Under the pieces are notes generated by a model. It did no database searches. It had not been told where the DNA came from and saw nothing but the letters and a program-made list of their open reading frames with translations. A DNA stretch of 64,000 nucleotides from Pilatotrama ljubarskyi (taxonomy: Eukaryota; Basidiomycota; Agaricomycetes; Polyporales; Polyporaceae), in assembly GCA_022385805.1 (NCBI GenBank), contig MU277711.1, forward strand, positions 124,001-188,000, written 5' to 3'. A program made the translations under genes and the position numbers. Below are positions 58,184 through 64,000 of this stretch, in pieces. The first letter of the stretch is position 1, and every line of letters begins with the position of its first letter.

Positions 58184-60261
58184 ATGGATGGGGCGAATTG
58201 CATGGCGATGCAGGGTGATAACACCGACGATGTTCGAGCGGACTCACTAGGACTCGCCCGTGCCCTGTTGGCATCCCTACGCCCAGCACAAGAGCAGTGC
58301 GTTTTGTCAGGGCAGATGTAGGTACACTCGATGAGCGTCGACATTGCATCCTTGCCTGAACTATTTCTGGCAGGCACATTGATTTGAACGTGGTGAGATG
58401 AGTTCGATGTCGTAGACCCATGCACTTCAGCTGACCTTTGGGCTGCCAGTTGCGGACTATAGACGCATTGTTGCATGAAACTGGTCAAATTGTCCGAGGC
58501 CTCATCAACTCTGCTTGTCCAGTCAATCGTCTCCCTCCTGAGGTGCTCGTGAACATCTTCGTTGCGATAGCATCGCCTTGGACCCCGCCCCCTCGTAAGG
58601 ACCTGCCGCTAGAGTTCCAGTCCCAGCACATGCTCAACCCCGCCGCTCTTTGCCCGCTCACGGTCGTGTGTCGGCGTTGGCGAGACTTGGCGCTGAGTAC
58701 CCCCTCGCTTTGGTCGACGCTAATGGACAGTACCCCGCCTAGCGGGCTTTCCGGCCTCCCACCAGCCCGCCGGCGGGTGCCTACTTATACCTTCTACACC
58801 CATCTCTGCCGACGCGGCCCTCTCTACCTCTCTTTCACCGGCAGGACATCAATCGAGGATATGTTGCAAATTCTACGGCAAGATGATGGCGAGCGGGTCC
58901 GTGAGCTTTTCATTGACTGGTCTATGATATCGGAGGTGTCCCCCGAGTCCATTAACGACCTCATGTCGACTTCCCTTCCTGCTCTCGAACGCTGCGTCTT
59001 GGCCGGTCCAGGGAACGGCTCACCCGGACCAGGGTCCGGAACTCTGTTCGTCGACGCCCCACGGCTTCGTACTCTGGAGCTCCACCATCAGTCGTTTATT
59101 CCTCCCATCTCTTCTCCGAGTCTGACACATCTCACGCTTCACTTCTCCCTCCCGAACCCGACCAGCGGCAACTTTGGCCAACTGCTGGACCTTCTCGCGC
59201 GTAGTCACCAGCTGCAAGTCTTGAGGGTCGGCCCTCTGCATCACTTGTTCCCAGCCGCCGCAGGTTCGCGTCCAACACATGAACATATCCACCTGCCCCA
59301 TCTGTACCGCCTGGAGTTGCTGCACACAGATCCTCCACGAATGCCCCAAGTCTTGAGGCATGAGCACTCCCGGCCGTTCCGCGAGGTACTCTTATCGTCC
59401 TTGATGATCCCCCGTTGTCGCAGGGTACGGCTTGGGCCTGTGGCTGTGCAGAGGGTGCAGTCATCTGTGATCCTCCTTGGCCGGATGGAGGCAGCAGCAT
59501 CTCGGTTGGAGATACTGCACAGGCGGGTGTACTCCCAATTCCATGGCCCATCATACAGCTTGACGCTTTCTCATATCGGCCGCGGCGAATCCGATTCCAT
59601 GAGCGTTGAGCTGCTCTTGGAGGATTGCATGGCTCAGATGCGCTCCCTGGACCACAATCCGCCCCATGCAGATGCTTTCTGCCATACATTCTGCACAGCA
59701 CTGGCGACAACGCCGGACTTCGCAGCAATCCGCAGACTCAGGCTGGCGTTGAGCTCGAGCTTGTCATCAGCGCATTGGCTTTGTGGACCGTACCCTCACC
59801 ACGTTCTCTTCGCCTTTCCCCATCTCGAATACCTCCTGTTAACGGGCGAGACATTCGACAGCCCATCGACATTGGAATGTGTGAAGTCCACACTCCAGCC
59901 CTTGGAAACGTCAGGAGATGAGCCTATTACCTGCCCCGCCCTCGAGCGCCTCTGGATCGAATGGTTGGGAGACTCGTTCGACGACCTCCCGCCCGCCACT
60001 CTTGAATACCTTCGAGCTTTGGCGCATTCCCGGGCCAAGCAAGGGAGCCGGTTCACTCGGGTGACCATTGTCCGCGGCGAAAGGCCTCCGATACAGCGAC
60101 ACATGCCAGAAGCGGGTCCATGGCGGTATCAGGTCGACGTATATGATGGGGATGTGGCCCAGGTCGTGAGTACTACAGGCAAGTGCGACATCCACACTGT
60201 GGAACGACTGCGCGCGCAGGAATGGGATAGCACCGGTGACATCGCGATTTCAGGCTGGTAA
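58184..60261 (+). CDS. F-box protein, intact tandem copy
   Basis: Probable substrate adaptor of an SCF ubiquitin ligase. Exons 58184-58317, 58374-58392 and 58450-60261 join to 654 residues. A short N-terminal segment (MDGANCMAMQGDN) precedes the F-box (INSACPVNRLPPEVLVNIFV, then CPLTVVCRRWRDLALSTPSL). The rest is leucine-rich with irregular repeats (FVDAPRLRTLELHHQSFIPP; SPSLTHLTLHF), likely the substrate-binding solenoid. It ends near TVERLRAQEWDSTGD, parallel to the broken copy. This family is highly expanded in Agaricomycetes. The 19-nt second exon has the same length in both copies, which supports the model. No partner or substrate can be inferred. Confidence 0.92.
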
Positions 60262-60802
60262 TAGTCTTGATCGGCGCGGGAGAGGTAGCGAATTCCCGCC
60301 CTCTTCAAGCTAATTTGCTACTAGTAGGTAGTGGCATCATGGACAGTAGTGACGGACATTCATACTATTTCCGCGCTCACCACTGAGGCACGCGTCTTCC
60401 TCATGCCGGGCAGCAGTTCATTATTAAATTATTTGCATAAAGAGAGAGACGTACGACATGCGGGCGCTTTCGACTGACCTCACTCCAGTCTCTACGACTT
60501 TCTGGAGACTGCACCAGACTGTCCAGACAACACCAGACGAAAGGCGTACGGTAGTACCTGTAGACCGCGTGTGTATGGAACCACGCGGAAGTGGAGCTCG
60601 CGTCGCGCGTTGTATCACGTGCCGGAAGACCGTGGGAGGGGGTAGCCTGTCTGGGCGTGAGGGGGCCAGTCGCGGCGGAGGATCAGCTGGCCGGGCTTTG
60701 GAATTTGAGGGAATCTTGCGTTCCTGCTTCTCGTCGCCGTCGCATGTCTCCCCACCATCGTCATCGCCATCGCCCTCATCGTCTACGCCGTCCCGCACGA
60801 CT
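60262..60802. other. Leader/promoter of the CAF120-like gene
   Basis: 541 bases. The frame of the next gene is open back to 60458 with an ATG there, but this extension has no domain content and low conservation is expected; it is treated as leader. An alternative start at 60458 would add 115 residues. Confidence 0.45.
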
Positions 60803-63800
60803 ATGACCACAGTCCCGCCCCCGCGCCCGTCCAGTAGTCCGCGCTGGGACAGCCGGAACGAGGGCTTTGTCTCCCCGGCCCGCCTCCAGCAATGGAAGCA
60901 GGAGAACGAGCGCACCCACTCTTTCTCCAGCCCTCCGCCAGACGCTCCTCAGAACACCCCGCCGTCAGATACCGCGACCGGCCGGCCGCCGCAGGAGAGG
61001 CGTATAACCGATGTCTACCCTAAGTCAAACGGTAATTCTCCCAGCAAGCCCCAGCATCGTTCCAAACCCTCCTTCTCCGCATTCTTCTCGCGCAAGTCCT
61101 CCCAACAGGATGAGACGCCAACACTGTCATCACCTCCTCCGCGCCCCGCCATGCAGACATCGCAGTCGCAGACGAGCGCACAGCAAGGTCAACAGCTTCC
61201 CTTATCGCCGCAGCGCGCCCCGTCCAACGACGACTCTACAGTGACTTCCCCTCGCGTGCTGCAGAAGGAGCCTCCGCTTACGCGCTCGCAAACGAACCAC
61301 CCCGTACCTGCGCCAATACCGCCATTGCATCCCGAGATACGCTCTGTCGTGCAGCTAACACTTGCGCATGCGCACAAGGTATACTTCTCAGGCCCGCTCG
61401 TACGCCGATTCGAGCGGCAGCCCGACGGGCAGAAGCCCTCCAAAGATGAGGGTTGGCGGGAAGTGTGGGCACAGCTCGGAGGCACTACTCTGAGCGTTTG
61501 GGACATGGAGGAGATCAGGGAGGCTAGCAAGCAGGGGAAGCAGGTACCTCCGACGTATATCAATGTGACAGACGCTGTAAGTACTGTACTTGGGATCTCA
61601 GTATCCGACGTCCTGATGTGCCTGCGTTCTATTTGTGAAGTTCGTTCACGTCCTCGGGTCCATCGCCCTGCCGCCCACCCCGGGAGCGCCGCAAAGGCGA
61701 TATACAAATGTCCTCACGCTCAACACGGCAGGCTCAAACCTGTACTTGTTCTCCTGTCCTTCCGCAGAGGCATTGGTGCAATGGACAGCTGCGTTGCGTC
61801 TCTCTGCGTGGGAGAAGTCTCGTTTGGAAGAGATCTACACCGCACATTTGATTCGTATCACCTTGAACGACGGTACGCAACGTTGCCTACCTCGCTGTAC
61901 CTTTGGGCTGATCTTGGCGCGTAGGCAGGAGCGCACCCAGCCCACTCATGAATGGCCGATTGGAAGGCTGGGTCCGTATCCGCATCGCTGGTCAGACGGA
62001 TTGGAAGAAACTTTGGATGGTAGTCTCCGCTGGCAGTCAAGTGGGGCATCCCGACCATGCCTCAGTCTCGTCCATTGGGCACGAGCGCCCTGAGTCCCCC
62101 ACCGCGCCACGGAAGAAGCGCATGTCTCACTTGTTCTCTCGCGAGAAAAGCCCGACCAGGTCGCACTTGCCCGCGCGGCCCGTGATTCAATTATTCGCGT
62201 CCTCGCGGCCGAAGGACAAGAAGAAGGCGCTGCTCACGATGCGTTCAGTGTCGCAAGCATTCGCAGTGTACCCCGAGCGGCCGGAGTTGATCAGCAGGAG
62301 CACCCTGATGAAGCTCGAAGGCCAGCTTGGCGATGAGGAGATGGCGGGTGTGCTCAAAATGCGCGAAGCGTGGCTGCTGGTCATGCCGGAGCTAGAGGGC
62401 CAGAACATGCGAGCCTCGGAAATGCTACGATGGATCATAGGTAAGTCACGTTGTCCCTCCGCAATATGTTCGATACTCACGAATTTATAGCTATCCACGA
62501 CGCGTTCGAACTGTATGGCCGACCACGCATGTACAGCTGGGATCCTCGCGACCCTAACTCTATGATGTTCGCGTACCCCATCGGTCCCAACCGAGACGTG
62601 GGCATATTTTGCTATGGGCTACTCGGAGACCATACTGACTCTTCGTTCAACAGCTCCTCTTCCTTGACCGCGAGTTTGCAGAGACTCTAGATCCTCGGGA
62701 CGACCGCACATCAGCGATTCGCTCGCAACTGCAGCACATATTGCTTGATCGCATGAACGGCGTAGGTCCTGATGCTCCAGCAGGTCCTCCGTCAGCTAGT
62801 GGTCCTCCCACTCTTCCTCCAGTTCCTCACGTTGCTGTAGATGAACTTCAGGAAGCACCGCCAGAGCCTGGCACCTCGAGCATGGGCGCCGGTACCTCCT
62901 TGCAGCTGCCACCTCTCAGCTTCGATTCTACCCCGATGCATGAAGACCAGTCTGCACTGCCCGCTGAGGCGGATAAGCGGCCTCTGACACCCATCACTGA
63001 GAGGAGCGTTCCGCTGGAAGCTGCGAGCAGATCGATGTCGGGGGAGAAGTCGCAGGAGAGCAGGGGTGCTGCCTCTCCACCACAGGCAACTATTCCCGAG
63101 GAACCGTCTTCTATCCTCGATCAGCCATGGGTCACCAGTCCCACCGCTACCAGCCCTCCTCCTGAATTCGCCACTGCTTCCCGACGCAGTGTCGAGTCTG
63201 CTGCCGTCTCTCGTCCCGACTCGAAGCTCAGTCAACGTATGGGACAATACGGGAATGTATCTTCGCCATCCTCCATCGGACATGCTACTTCACCGCCTCC
63301 TCCAGAGAACGTCAGGTTGCCCATGTCTCCTGAGCCTCAATATCAGCAGAACACGCCTCCGCGCTTCCAGTCTCCTCGTGCTCTCTCCCCTCCGCGCGCC
63401 GCCTCCCCTCCTAACTCGCAACCTCAGCAACCTGATTCTGCTCCTCAGGACGCCCAGAGCTCTGTCCGGATCGTTCCTCCTCGTTCGATATCCCAATCCT
63501 CTATACCCACTTCGCTGTACACTATCACGACCCCAACCTCGCGCACAGGTCACGGCATGCTGGATCAGTCAAGGGACAAGCCTGCGCCCCCCCTCCCGAC
63601 TTCTGCCCCGCAATCACGCCCTACAGAGCCCCAGAAGAAGGCGAGCGAGGCGGACGACATTCTAGGCGATGCCGGCGCCGCACTCTTCTACATGCAGCAC
63701 ATGCAGCAGGAGCAGCAGCAAGAGGGCGCAGTTCCTGTCCGCAAGCGCGGTCCGCCGCCCAAAGCCCCGCCCTCTGAAGACGAGGACGAGACCCCTTCTG

Positions 63801-64000
63801 AATCTGATTCAGAGCCGTACACGCCTCCTCCTCGTGCAACCACTTCTCCGTTGCGCGTACGACATGCGAGCCCGCCGCCGGAGGACCAGGCACCGCCTGC
63901 AGTGCCCGCGAAATCGCCCAGGCCCATCGCCGATCAGCGTGTTGCGTCGCCCACGCAGGAAGCGCCCGCTGTGCCCAGGCCCAGTACGTTACGTAATAGG
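60803..64000 (+). CDS. CAF120: PH-domain protein, CAF120-like (CCR4-NOT associated), 3' incomplete
   Basis: Resembles fungal Caf120/Skg3-type proteins, which carry a PH domain and associate with the CCR4-NOT complex. Exons 60803-61576, 61641-61872, 61925-62440, 62491-62597 and 62654 to beyond the window end. Order: Ser/Pro-rich head with PSFSAFFSRKSSQQDE, PH-type domain (HKVYFSGPLVRRFERQPDG, REVWAQLGGTTLSVWDMEEI, RYTNVLTLNTAGSNLYLFSC), then MNGRLEGWVRIRIAGQTDWK and QAFAVYPERPELISRSTLMK, GRPRMYSWDPRDPNSMMFAY, and a very long disordered Pro/Ser/Gln tail with ALFYMQHMQQEQQQEG. No stop occurs before 64000. The start at 60803 is preferred because residues from there resemble the family; 60458 is possible. 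Confidence 0.85.

Noticed and set aside
1..64000. A defence island, secondary-metabolite cluster or other single co-functioning system
   Set aside because: Neighbouring genes belong to unrelated housekeeping processes, on both strands, with no shared core enzyme, transporter or regulator set.

Overview
The window is a gene-dense stretch of a filamentous fungal nuclear genome, almost certainly an agaricomycete (mushroom-forming) basidiomycete. The coding sequence is cut by many canonical GT-AG introns of roughly 50-80 nt. There is a DUF6534-type membrane protein, a large tandem F-box pair of the CPVNRLPPEVL type, a Bqt4-like APSES protein and an agaricomycete-style methyltransferase. Nothing looks bacterial or organellar. 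Exon joins below were made by eye: I required canonical splice dinucleotides, reading-frame continuity and agreement with family motifs as I know them. No transcript or database was available.

Layout, left to right: exportin-T 3' part (1-1410, +); cullin-3 (1898-4948, +); ER-lumenal Hsp40 Scj1 ending in KDEL (5107-6544, -); a 600-base gap (6953-7552) that hides the start of a conserved unknown protein (to 9769, +); GH5 exo-beta-1,3-glucanase (10044-12073, -); a 4-kb stretch without a supportable gene; palA/RIM20 (16075-19399, +); a DM9/DUF3421 protein (20093-20979, +); a WLM/Wss1-type metalloprotease (21358-23457, -) divergent from 6-phosphofructokinase (23807-26857, +); a Bqt4-like protein (27444-28899, +); a DUF6534 membrane protein (31281-33366, +); an aminoglycoside-phosphotransferase-like kinase fold (33912-35494, -); KEOPS subunit Pcc1 (36073-36475, +); an EBP1/PA2G4 homologue (36572-38199, -); a SAM methyltransferase (38569-40592, -) divergent from complex I subunit NDUFB8 (40891-41491, +); RAD2/XPG (41695-46207, -) divergent from IWS1 (46973-48334, +); a Kre9/Knh1-like GPI protein (49175-50074, -); citrate synthase with a C-terminal SKL (50563-53287, -); a medium-chain reductase (53878-55344, +); a broken and an intact F-box gene in tandem (55865-57907 and 58184-60261, +); and a CAF120-like PH protein cut by the window end (60803-64000, +).

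Most loci are unrelated housekeeping genes. DNA repair (RAD2, the Wss1-like protease), ubiquitin/SUMO (CUL3, F-box proteins) and gene expression (IWS1, CAF120, KEOPS, EBP1) are well represented, but I see no cluster working as one pathway and no obvious new system. The most notable signals are structural: an inferred 3-nt micro-exon and two 13-nt exons in citrate synthase; a 15-nt exon inside the metalloprotease active site; a 6-nt terminal coding exon in CUL3; a 386-bp hAT-like MITE with 8-bp target duplications in the RAD2/IWS1 promoter; a G-rich 17-bp minisatellite at a gap in a RAD2 intron; and a tandem F-box pair with one decayed copy.
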